The translations under genes and the position numbers were made by a program. The notes under the pieces are model-generated. The model did no database searches. It was not told the origin of the DNA and saw only the letters and a list, made by a program, of their open reading frames with translations. 64,000 nucleotides of DNA, from contig CP102405.1 of NCBI GenBank assembly GCA_024628785.1, positions 1,674,001 to 1,738,000 on the forward strand, read 5' to 3'. This document shows positions 44,521 through 51,931 of this stretch, one piece after another. The stretch is from Fusobacteria bacterium ZRK30 (GTDB lineage Bacteria; Fusobacteriota; Fusobacteriia; Fusobacteriales; Fusobacteriaceae). Within the stretch, counting starts at the first letter, position 1. The number at the start of each line of letters is the position of its first letter.

Positions 44521-44640
44521 CTATCTAGGAAATTATACCCGCAAGGGGATCACCAAGATGCTATTACTTTACAACATAAACATAGGATTTTAAGATAAGA
44601 ACCTAAATTGTGCTTGTATGGATTGAATATCACGCTGTTT
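44521..44640 (-). repeat. 3'-end repeat family, copy B
   Basis: A near-full match to the repeat at 42650-42768 (identical over ATCTAGGAAATTATACCCGC and over the central 30 bases). It lies 4 bases beyond the stop of the pyrophosphatase-like gene, in the same orientation to that gene as copy A has to rubredoxin. Confidence 0.85.
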
Positions 44641-44644
44641 TTTT

Positions 44645-45262
44645 TTAATCTATCAATCCTTTTAAATTATTTTCAAAAAATCTTTTGAATCCATCTTCCA
44701 TCTTGTCCTTATTTTTGGATTCATCCTCTATTTCTAAGTAATATCTCCCACTTTTAACCTCTTTAGACAGTGAGTCTATTGGGAACCCTGATAATCTTTT
44801 TTTATATGGCTTCTCTGAGATTATAAATTCCTCCGATGATATTTCAATTCCCTGATAACTAAATTCCGTTTCTTCATCTAAAATTAAATAAATAGCATTC
44901 TCATACCATCCTGTAATTTCTCCCCCATTTTTTCTGGCAATTTCAGAATAATGCTCAATCATCTCATCATCTGAAAGTTCTTTCCCGCCTACCCTTCTGA
45001 CATTTACCCCGGGCTGGTCTTCACTTTTTAAACCTTCTAAATACAATCCTGTATCACAGGCAAAAACAGGAATTTTAAATTCTTTAAAATATCCTCTGGC
45101 TTTTTTTTCTGCATTCTCCAAGGGAGTTTTCCCATCTTCTATTATTTTTATCGATGTTTCCCCTGCCTCCTTCAGTCCAATTATCTCAATCCCCAACTCT
45201 TTAATCATCTCTTTCATATGATTAATTTTTGAACCATTGGTTGTTCCATAAAGTATTTTCAT
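44645..45262 (-). CDS. Ham1/RdgB-family nucleoside-triphosphate pyrophosphatase
   Basis: It probably removes non-canonical purine nucleotides (ITP, XTP). It has 205 residues. The N-terminus MKILYGTTNGSKINHMKEM has the T-x-N-x-x-K pattern, PLENAEKKARGYF matches the family's E-N-A-x-x-K-A, and PVFACDTGLYLEGL its D-(S/T)-G-L. The centre (DQPGVNVRRVGG) is the 'P-G-V-x-x-x-R' motif. The middle of the protein is more diverged than in typical RdgB, so substrate range is unsure. It is followed by a dispersed repeat. Confidence 0.8.
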   Translation of the reverse strand: MKILYGTTNGSKINHMKEMIKELGIEIIGLKEAGETSIKIIEDGKTPLENAEKKARGYFKEFKIPVFACDTGLYLEGLKSEDQPGVNVRRVGGKELSDDEMIEHYSEIARKNGGEITGWYENAIYLILDEETEFSYQGIEISSEEFIISEKPYKKRLSGFPIDSLSKEVKSGRYYLEIEDESKNKDKMEDGFKRFFENNLKGLID

Positions 45263-45288
45263 CTTTCCCCCATAGTTTTAATATATTT

Positions 45289-46095
45289 TTATTTTTTTAC
45301 AACTATAACCATATGTTCAGTAGCATCTCTGTATTGCGGTTTCTCACAATATTCAGCTGCCGCTTTAATATAATTATTGTAAAGATCCTTTGATTTTTCT
45401 TTGACTTTTTCAATTTCAAGATTCATTCCAGAGATAAAACTCTCTGCACCGGCATAGGAAAGAATTTCAAAATTTGATTTTTGCATCTCCTTAATTGCCT
45501 GTGGCGGCGTAGTAAAGTGTACCGTTGTAAAAGCGTTTTTACTGTCTAATTTTAAATCTCCATCCAGCATCAATTTAAAATTATCTTTATCATGAAAACT
45601 ATCTGACAATTCATACAAACTTGATTTTAAAGTCCCCCAGGTATTTATATATGCAAATATAGCAATTCCATCTTTTTTCAAAATCCGATGAACGTTATTT
45701 TGAATTTTTATCCTATCACTTTCCTCATGGATGTGGTACATGGGTCCTAAAACCAAAATTGAATCGAAGTGGTCATCTACAAACCGATCTAGATCTAAAG
45801 CACAGCTGCAATAAAACCCATTGGAAGTGAGCCCATGATTTTCAAATTGATCTTTCGCTATATCTAATTCTGCCTGTGAAAGATCGAGAAGGGTCATATT
45901 ATATCCTAGCTTTGCAAGTTCAACTGAATACCGTCCGGGACCCGATCCGATATCTAAAATATTTCCCCTGTCAGGAAAATACTTTCTTATTAAAAACATA
46001 GTACTTTCAAATTCCACAAGGCTGTACGGGTTATTTAACCTTTCTAACTCATGAACAGCTATTTTATCATAATATTCTGTAACTTCATTTTTCAT
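45289..46095 (-). CDS. SAM-dependent methyltransferase
   Basis: A 268-residue class I methyltransferase. Motif I is NILDIGSGPGRYSVELAKLG with the acidic loop LLDLSQAELD; the 'post-I' segment DSILVLGPMYHIHEESDR and FAYINTWG are also as in the family. The acceptor cannot be identified. The gene starts 27 bp upstream of the Ham1-like gene, and both may be cotranscribed. Confidence 0.85.
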   Translation of the reverse strand: MKNEVTEYYDKIAVHELERLNNPYSLVEFESTMFLIRKYFPDRGNILDIGSGPGRYSVELAKLGYNMTLLDLSQAELDIAKDQFENHGLTSNGFYCSCALDLDRFVDDHFDSILVLGPMYHIHEESDRIKIQNNVHRILKKDGIAIFAYINTWGTLKSSLYELSDSFHDKDNFKLMLDGDLKLDSKNAFTTVHFTTPPQAIKEMQKSNFEILSYAGAESFISGMNLEIEKVKEKSKDLYNNYIKAAAEYCEKPQYRDATEHMVIVVKK

Positions 46096-46339
46096 CTTCT
46101 TCCCCCTTAATTTTCTCTTTATTGATCTGTCTAAATTAAAATATCATATATAAGAATTTTATTATTTTAAAATTTATTAGAGTATACTACATAAAAAGTA
46201 AACTTTATCTTTTTTTATTTAAATATATTAAAAGGAATTTTTCTTTTTCTTTATATAATCTATTTATAAAATTTATTTTATGCGAAGTATAGTTCTATAG
46301 TAAAATTTATCGTTTTATAATTTTTTCCCGGGAGGCTTT

Positions 46340-46786
46340 ATGAGCAAATTATTATTATTCCCTGTTATACAATCAGATAAAAATAAACTTGATCAGGCAT
46401 ATGAAGTTGCCCAAGACTTTAAGGCTGTATATGAAGGTAAAGACATTTGGGTCCCCCAGTTTTTTCAATATGATGGAGCCAGCATCCCGTCTCTGGCATG
46501 GCAGGTAATTGGTACTCCCTTTAACCCTCATTTTATGGAAGCAGCCGTTATACATGACTGGCTTTATCACACCCACCAGCTGGATAAAAAAGACGCAGAT
46601 AAATTATTTTATAGAATTCTCTTGGAAAATAAAGTTGATCCTGTAAAAGCTGTTTTAATCCGTGAAGCAGTAGAAAAATTTGGTAACTGGTATTGGATAA
46701 ATGACGAGGAAGACTCTAAATATATTCAAAAATTAAAAAACAAAATAATTCAAATTGGCAAAGACCCTTCAAAGTATGGAATATAA
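46340..46786 (+). CDS. DUF1353 protein
   Basis: A 148-residue protein of the DUF1353 family. The conserved core is VPQFFQYDGASIPSLAWQVI, followed by AAVIHDWLYHTHQLDKKDAD, in which the invariant H-D-x-L-Y pattern probably binds a metal. Members are common in phages and bacteria and their role is unknown. A GGGAGG site (46329) precedes the ATG. No phage genes are nearby. Confidence 0.85.
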   Translation: MSKLLLFPVIQSDKNKLDQAYEVAQDFKAVYEGKDIWVPQFFQYDGASIPSLAWQVIGTPFNPHFMEAAVIHDWLYHTHQLDKKDADKLFYRILLENKVDPVKAVLIREAVEKFGNWYWINDEEDSKYIQKLKNKIIQIGKDPSKYGI

Positions 46787-46792
46787 TCTATT

Positions 46793-46836
46793 AAAAAATA
46801 AAGGAAGGTATTTACTATCTCCCTTTATTTTTATTT
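46793..46836. terminator. Bidirectional terminator
   Basis: AAATAAAGG / CCTTTATTT hairpin with A and T flanks between convergent genes. Confidence 0.75.
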
Positions 46837-48000
46837 AATCATGATTTAAAGCTTCTACGACCTCTAACTTCGCCCCTCTGTATGCTGGAAATATACTGGA
46901 CAAAAATATAATTATAACATTCGCTCCTATTATTAGAAGCACCTCTTTAAATTTTATTTCCACAGGAATTTTACTTAGGTTATAAATACTGGTTATTTCA
47001 TTTATATTATAATTTTTTAGATACCATAATATTATACCTGAAACACTTAATCCAATAACTATCCCTAGTATCCCTAAAAATAAGCCTTCTATAATAAATA
47101 TTCTCATTATATTTTTACCGGAAAACCCCATAGATCTCATTATTCCTATATCTTTTATTTTTTCTTTGACAGACATACTCAATATTACCCAGATTAAAAA
47201 TCCCGCTATTATAACTATCAGGGAAAATACAACAACCATTCCACTTTTCTGTAGAGATAACGATGCCAATAAATTTCTGTTTAGATCTTTCCATGTTCTG
47301 GTAGAAAGACCTGTTTGTTCTGGGATCTGTAATGCTGTTTTATCTGCACTGTATATATCGTCTAAAAACACCTCTAAATCTGTTACTGAATCTCCTCCAT
47401 AGGTTAAGATTTGAACTGCTCTTAGAGGACTATTATGATAGTTTTATCGTATTCCTCATAACCTGATTGGTATACTCCAACTATGGTCAGAGTTACCTGA
47501 ATATTTTTAGAAGTAACTACGCTTACCTCATCCCCTAATTCTGCACCTAAGTCGTCAAAAAGTTTCTTTCCCATGAGAAATTCTGTGGGAGTTTTAGCAT
47601 CCATAGTTCCGTAAACTACTTTTTCATTCAAACCCATGGTTTTTCTGGCTTCATGAAAATCCAGACCATTTATCCTTACCCCTGTTACATATGACCCGTG
47701 AGTTTGATTATATTTTAATATTCCCTGTTCTGTACTTTGAGGAATTACTCCTTTTACTCCCCTTATTTTTTCTATTTTTGATTGTAACTCCCTGTAATTT
47801 TCTATGGATTTTCCATTTTTTGTGACTATTATATGGGAAGTCATTGAAAAGATACTTTCCATCATACTTCTATCCAGCCCATTGGATATCCCAAGGGAAA
47901 CTATCAATACTGTGATTCCTATCGCTACCCCAAACATTGCTACTACACTCTGTCTTTTTCTTTCAAAAATATGTTTTTTTGCTATAAAAAATTCTATCAT
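46835..48000 (-). pseudogene. ABC permease (LolC/MacB-like), split by frameshift
   Basis: One gene is read in two frames. The N-terminal half begins IEFFIAKKHIFERKRQSVVA and has the first membrane segment (FGVAIGITVLIVSLG) plus the extracytoplasmic domain (MTSHIIVTKNG, LGAELGDEVSVV). It breaks after KTIIIV by a one-base shift at about 47425-47440. The other frame continues PLRAVQILTYGGDSVTDLEV and has the three C-terminal segments (FSLIVIIAGFLIWVILSMSV, and so on) and the end PAYRGAKLEVVEAL. Both halves together give the full FtsX/LolE-type length. It is either a fresh pseudogene or a sequencing error. No partner ATPase lies next to it. Confidence 0.8.
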
Positions 48001-48482
48001 ATTTCAACCTCTATTCTTCTTATATATAGTTGATCTGGTTATTAGTAAAATATATTATTTATAATTTTTTTAGTTATTCCTTATCTTAGTCACTTCTATT
48101 ATTCATGAATTATGATCGACTCCCATAATTCCAGTATCAAAACTATTAATACTATCTCTTCTCAAAAAAATTATTCCCTGTATAGTTTATACAACACTTC
48201 ACAATTAAATTCAATTTTATTTAATTTTAACTTTTTTTTAACAAAATATAGGAGAAATAGAATTATAGACCTCCTAACAAAATATATTTTTATAATAGTT
48301 ATATAAATCCAGATGTTTTTTTCACATAACTTAAAAAAAATACTTTCCTCAGTTTTAAACTATTCCAATTTTCAAACTTTTTTAACTTTTTCTTAATAAT
48401 TTTTAATTCAATTTTAATTTAAATTATGTTAAGATTAATTGTCAACACAATTGCAGTAAAATATATTATTGAGGAGGATTTA
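48001..48482. other. AT-rich gap between permease and RAMP gene
   Basis: No gene is seen. TAGGAG / CTCCTA at about 48250-48277 may form a hairpin. The last 60 bases carry the RAMP gene's promoter region and the ribosome site GAGGAGG (48473-48479). Long T- and A-tracts dominate. Confidence 0.4.
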
Positions 48483-49163
48483 ATGGATTTTAGCAAATTT
48501 CAGAACAAATATATAATAGAAGGAACTTTATCAGTCTATTCCTTACACATTGGAAAATATAGAACAGAGGAAAATTTTGATTCTCCTACTATAAAATATT
48601 TAAATAACATAGCATATATTCCCGGGTCAAACTTTAGGGACCGTTTTCAATATAAATTAAAAACTTTAGTAAATTTAGGACTTACCCTTGAAGACAGAAA
48701 ATTACATGTTTTAGATATCAAGGAAATCTTTGGAAATATCAGTACAAGAAAAAACTTTAACAATGTTGGAGGGAAGATCTATATAGAGGATCTTGTTATA
48801 GAACCAAATAAAAAAAATTCTACCTATAGTGATATAACCATAAACAAACATACAGGAATAGCGAGAAAAAGTAATAAATTTGATTATAATACCATTGAAA
48901 ATTCAACTTTTAAATTAAATATTATTTTAGAAAATTTACAAGATTATGAGATAGATCTAATAAATATAGGATTAAATCTTATGAAAGATGATATGTTCGG
49001 GCAAAAAACAACCGGGCAAATCGGAAGGTGTAAATTAAATATTGACAGGGTAAAGTATATAACTAAAGATACTTTAAATGATTATTTATTCCACGGTAAA
49101 ATGAAAGTCGGAACCCAGGAAATTCTAAATAAGGGTAAAGTAATTCTGAATATGGAAAAGTAA
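48483..49163 (+). CDS. Solitary Csm3/Cas7-like RAMP protein
   Basis: A 226-residue protein of the RAMP superfamily, closest in layout to Csm3, the backbone and target-RNA nuclease of type III CRISPR effectors. The start at 48483 has GAGGAGG. Csm3-type marks in order: EGTLSVYSLHIGK (first strand), FDSPTIKY with Asp33 in the place of the catalytic Asp of Csm3, AYIPGSNFRDRF (IPGSS-x-(K/R) motif), HTGIARKSNKFDYNTIE, and ILENLQDYEIDLINIGLNLM followed by TGQIGRCKLN (the G-rich loop). No other cas gene and no CRISPR array lie in the window. A c-di-GMP riboswitch and structured RNA follow directly. The family is well supported; function outside a complex is unknown. Confidence 0.8.
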   Translation: MDFSKFQNKYIIEGTLSVYSLHIGKYRTEENFDSPTIKYLNNIAYIPGSNFRDRFQYKLKTLVNLGLTLEDRKLHVLDIKEIFGNISTRKNFNNVGGKIYIEDLVIEPNKKNSTYSDITINKHTGIARKSNKFDYNTIENSTFKLNIILENLQDYEIDLINIGLNLMKDDMFGQKTTGQIGRCKLNIDRVKYITKDTLNDYLFHGKMKVGTQEILNKGKVILNMEK

Positions 49164-49221
49164 ATTCAAAAAATTGACATGAGACATTAGTAGTACTCCA
49201 TTCTAAAGAGATAACTAAAAA

Positions 49222-49314
49222 CAACATGAAATATTGGCAAAGCAGGGGAAATCCTGTGACGCAAAGCTATAGGACCTTTAAAATGGTAGCCAGTTGCAGA
49301 TCTTTCGAGACCTG
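49222..49314 (+). promoter_or_regulatory. c-di-GMP-I (GEMM) riboswitch
   Basis: The conserved elements are in order: TTGGCAAAGC, P2 stem CAGG/CCTG with GGAAA tetraloop contacts (GCAGGGGAAATCCTGTG), the invariant GACGCAAAGCTATAGG, and P3/J end ATGGTAGCCAGTTGC. The base before GCAAA that decides ligand choice is G, as in c-di-GMP rather than cAMP-GMP sensing versions. It starts 60 bp after the RAMP gene stop. No gene begins within 300 bp behind it, so the regulated target is unclear. Confidence 0.85.
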
Positions 49315-49344
49315 TATTTTTTTTTGTATTAATATAGGAAAAAT

Positions 49345-49445
49345 GTAAAAGCTCAGACTGAGCTTTTACAAAATTTATTCTACTAAGAGCGATATACAAA
49401 TTAAGTTCCACAACGTAGTGAGGACTACAGCCCAAAAGCTCGTGG
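49345..49445 (+). ncRNA. Structured RNA with pseudoknot behind the riboswitch
   Basis: A perfect hairpin GTAAAAGCTCA/TGAGCTTTTAC (49345-49369) is followed by a compact fold: GAGC (49387) pairs with GCTC (49438), and CCAC (49408) pairs with GTGG (49442) across it, an H-type pseudoknot. Inside is GTAGT-GAGG-ACTAC (49415-49428). The region codes for nothing convincing. It may be the riboswitch's expression platform or an independent small RNA. Guide-RNA ends of IS605-type elements can look similar, but no transposase is near. Confidence 0.5.
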
Positions 49446-49564
49446 TTATTTTATCTCTACTTAGGAGCTATTTACAAAATTTGAGTTTTTCTTTTTCAGA
49501 CTCACATTTAAAATTAAATTTAGTTACATTTAATTTTAATAATCGTGAATCGTAAACAGGGTCC

Positions 49565-49607
49565 GTTAAGGGAGAAACCCTTAGATTTTAATTTTTTTTA
49601 TTTTTCC
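49565..49607 (+). terminator. Terminator of the riboswitch RNA
   Basis: TTAAGGG-agaaa-CCCTTA then a T-rich tail with eight T. It ends the transcript about 340 bases after the riboswitch begins, just before the next gene. Confidence 0.75.
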
Positions 49608-49632
49608 CTTATTCATATTTATAGAGGAATAC

Positions 49633-49896
49633 ATTTCAAAATTTGTGGTAACCAACAAAGGCACAATAATCAGAAGCGCTGTCAAATCAGAAATATATGA
49701 TAAAGCCTTCTGTATAGATAAATTTTATTATTCTGAAATAAAAGGAATAGGATGGTCTGATTTTAGATTTAAGCCACATATGAAAATCAAAATAACAAAT
49801 AAAAAATATCACTGCAAAGTTTATCCCTTTGGGCTCGGCATTAAAGAAAAAGAAGCCAAATTACTGACACAAATGATTGAAAATAAATTAAAATAA
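49633..49896 (+). CDS. Small protein, unknown, possible ATT start
   Basis: The only clear initiation codon in frame is GTG at 49645 (83 residues), but it lacks a ribosome site at the right distance. AGAGGAA at 49623-49629 is well placed for an ATT at 49633, which would give 87 residues starting (I)SKFVVTNKGTII. The product is mixed beta/alpha and basic: IRSAVKSEIYDKAF, YSEIKGIGWSDFRFKPHMKI, ending EAKLLTQMIENKLK. No family is recognised. It is the first gene after the c-di-GMP riboswitch RNA and its terminator, so it is a candidate target. Confidence 0.55.
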   Translation: MSKFVVTNKGTIIRSAVKSEIYDKAFCIDKFYYSEIKGIGWSDFRFKPHMKIKITNKKYHCKVYPFGLGIKEKEAKLLTQMIENKLK

Positions 49897-50250
49897 AGGA
49901 AAATTGTAAAACAATTTGAAATTAATTTACATAGAAGTAAAAACAGCTGGGGAGGAAGGGGTGGATAAATCTCGTGGATCCCAGAGGATGGTTTCAATGG
50001 TATTGCAGATATTATTATAGGAAAAGGAGGACAGAGGACAAATTAAACGGGGGAAGGCTATGAAAAAACACCTAGGAGCAGTTCTATAGACCTTGACTGC
50101 AGAGTAAAACAGAGACAAGCACTCCTACATCAGGCTTATGACAGCAGAAAGATCTAAAGTTCAAAAACTAATCTCTCTAGAAAAATTAAGGACTCTGGAA
50201 ATAAGTTAATTCATCAAAAAATTTATAACAGCTAAAAAAAGGAGCCGATT
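49897..50250. other. Gap with possible decayed ORF
   Basis: GC is a little higher than around it. Short open stretches such as TAERSKVQKLISLEKLRTLE (about 50133-50205, plus strand) and ribosome-site-like GGGGGAAGGCTATG (about 50049) are followed by early stops. It could be a decayed gene; nothing intact is seen. Confidence 0.35.
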
Positions 50251-50754
50251 ATGAAGGATTTAATGCCACTCTTTGAAATGGATAAAATTATTAACATACT
50301 TACCAAAATCTCTATCTTTGGAGGTCTTAACGATACTCAGCTCTATAAAATTTTTAAGATATTAAAAAAAGTAACATATAAAGATAACGAGTTTATTTTT
50401 AAACAAGGTGAAGCACCTACTTATATCTATATAATACTCAGAGGAAAAATAAGACTGATTGAAGATATAAACTATAGCAGTTACCAGCTCTTTGAATTTG
50501 CAGAGGGAAGTTGTATTGGTGAAGAATCCGTAATTGGAATTCAACCACACACACTATCTGCAGTAGCTGTAGGAGATATAGAGTTAGCTGTGATTCCTAA
50601 AAACTCATTTTTAAATTTCTATCACACTGATAAGGATCTTTTTTGTCTATTAATCCTAAACATAGCCAGAGATATTTCTCGCAGACTTAAACAGACAGAC
50701 GACCTTCTTCTCCATTATATAGATAAAACAGATAAAGTATCCCAATCTGATTAA
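50251..50754 (+). CDS. Stand-alone cyclic-nucleotide-binding domain protein, paralogue
   Basis: A 167-residue protein with one CRP-type barrel: KISIFGGLNDTQLYKIFKIL, then YKDNEFIFKQGEAPTYIYII, LRGKIRLI, FAEGSCIGEESVIG, and ending in NIARDISRRLKQTDDLLLHY with no DNA-binding domain. It has the same architecture as the gene at 35447, and the tail NIARDISRR matches NVARESCRR there. The Arg of the cAMP phosphate cassette is missing. Two such proteins in one window suggest a small local family with a protein target. Confidence 0.8.
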   Translation: MKDLMPLFEMDKIINILTKISIFGGLNDTQLYKIFKILKKVTYKDNEFIFKQGEAPTYIYIILRGKIRLIEDINYSSYQLFEFAEGSCIGEESVIGIQPHTLSAVAVGDIELAVIPKNSFLNFYHTDKDLFCLLILNIARDISRRLKQTDDLLLHYIDKTDKVSQSD

Positions 50755-50782
50755 CAAACAAATTATGAAAACTTTAAATTTA

Positions 50783-50819
50783 AATGAAAGGACACTAAAT
50801 TTAGTGTCCTTTCATTGCT
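50783..50819. terminator. Perfect palindromic terminator
   Basis: AATGAAAGGACACTAAA / TTTAGTGTCCTTTCATT, a 34-base perfect palindrome between convergent genes. The T tail is short on both sides. Confidence 0.7.
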
Positions 50820-50877
50820 TATTTCCGTGTTTCTGTAGGAATATCTGCAAGATTTACCTGTGATAATTTTAAATAGT

Positions 50878-51090
50878 CTAACATTCTTTTGAACAATAAA
50901 TACATCCATTAGATTGTGAAAATATTTGTTCAGCTTTTTCCACGGCATCTTCATAGCAATCAAAATTTCCAAGATATTCTCTATTTGCTGGGCTAGGTAA
51001 TCTTTTACAATCCTCCCTGTGGACTTCATGGTCTCCATTGTCTCGGGCATCTTTATCAACATAGTAATTAGAGCTTCTTATCTCACTCAT
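50878..51090 (-). CDS. Conserved small Cys/His protein
   Basis: A 70-residue protein of a widespread but uncharacterised kind. The pattern NGDHEVHREDCKRLPSPANR continues to REYLGNF and ends SQSNGCIYCSKEC. The Cys and His residues (DHEVHxxxC, GCxxC, C) could bind one zinc. I recognise this layout from many unrelated bacterial genomes but know of no function. It has GGAGGTAG before the start and stands alone. Confidence 0.75.
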   Translation of the reverse strand: MSEIRSSNYYVDKDARDNGDHEVHREDCKRLPSPANREYLGNFDCYEDAVEKAEQIFSQSNGCIYCSKEC

Positions 51091-51318
51091 ACCTTCTACC
51101 TCCTAATTTTATAAATAGTAAGTTAGTTTTAATATATATAAATATTTTTTTCTTCCTTCTTTTTAAAACTAAAAAAAAAATTTACAGAACTCTTTTTTTT
51201 CCTGAAAAAATATAGTATTATAGTGTCAACCAAAGGAAGAAATTTCCTAAAGCAACCTGATATTTCGAAGATGGCTAGAGGAAAAACTTCTTAATAAATT
51301 TACAGAGGAGAAAAGCTT

Positions 51319-51537
51319 ATGGACTTGGATGAATTAGAAGAGGTTATGACACCAAAGGATTTTGAAGATTATATGGATCTCTGTGACGCAAACGATGAGA
51401 TCTATACACCCCAATGGTTTATAACTGAGGAGATGAAAAAGGAAATTCTTGAAAAATATGGGCTGGATGATCCTAATGATCCCTATGAAATGGAGTCTCA
51501 CGAGGACGAGGATTACTATTACGAAGATGATTATTAA
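51319..51537 (+). CDS. Small acidic protein, unknown
   Basis: A 72-residue, strongly acidic protein beginning MDLDELEEVMTPKDFEDYMD and ending EDEDYYYEDDY. GAGGAGA precedes the ATG and a terminator follows at once. It is possibly a DNA-mimic-like or regulatory protein, but this is only an impression from charge. No family is recognised. Confidence 0.65.
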   Translation: MDLDELEEVMTPKDFEDYMDLCDANDEIYTPQWFITEEMKKEILEKYGLDDPNDPYEMESHEDEDYYYEDDY

Positions 51538-51568
51538 AAAGAGGTTTTTTTTAACCTCTTTTTGTTTA
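51536..51568 (+). terminator. Terminator of the acidic gene
   Basis: AAAAAGAGGTT / AACCTCTTTTT directly at the stop. Confidence 0.85.
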
Positions 51569-51681
51569 TAAAATTTGATTATTCTTTTGATAAATTTAAT
51601 TTATTTATTTTATTGACATCTATTTATAGTTATGGTATTTTAATATGCTTCAAAAATATAAGTTGATTAGGAGTAGAAAAA

Positions 51682-51879
51682 ATGAAGAAAATAATAATGA
51701 TATCTGTATTATTAATGTCTGTTTTCATGGTTAGTTTAGGTAAAACAAAAAAACAATCATTGGAAGGAAATGCTGGTTATATGAGTTATAAAAACAATCC
51801 TGAAAATAAAGAAAATCCTATTAAAAATACACCCTTAAACTCATATATTTTTAGAAAAACTACAAAAGTTTCAAAATAA
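51682..51879 (+). CDS. Small secreted protein, unknown
   Basis: A 65-residue protein with a signal peptide (IMISVLLMSVFMVSLG/KT) and a polar mature part of about 45 residues (NAGYMSYKNNPENKENPIKN). It is periplasmic or secreted. It has its own TAGGAG ribosome site and a terminator behind it. No family is recognised. Confidence 0.55.
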   Translation: MKKIIMISVLLMSVFMVSLGKTKKQSLEGNAGYMSYKNNPENKENPIKNTPLNSYIFRKTTKVSK

Positions 51880-51889
51880 ATTATGAATC

Positions 51890-51926
51890 CACTAAAAAAA
51901 TAAGGGATACATCCCTTATTTTTTTA
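51890..51926. terminator. Bidirectional terminator
   Basis: AAAATAAGGGAT / ATCCCTTATTTT with A and T runs, between the secreted small protein and nqrF. Confidence 0.9.
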
Positions 51927-51931
51927 GTTTT

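Noticed and set aside
48112-48306. 64-codon frame in the gap before the RAMP gene
   Set aside because: It is a low-complexity AT-rich translation without ribosome site or recognisable pattern.
49187-49435. 82-codon minus-strand frame over the riboswitch and pseudoknot
   Set aside because: It is the complement of two structured RNA elements. Its apparent protein sequence is dictated by them, and it lacks a ribosome site.
48001-50250. CRISPR array near the RAMP gene
   Set aside because: No regularly spaced direct repeats of 24-40 bases were found on reading through this stretch or elsewhere in the window.
50763-51062. 99-codon frame overlapping the conserved Cys/His small protein
   Set aside because: The 70-codon frame has the conserved motif pattern and a good ribosome site; this one is its shadow and runs through the palindromic terminator.
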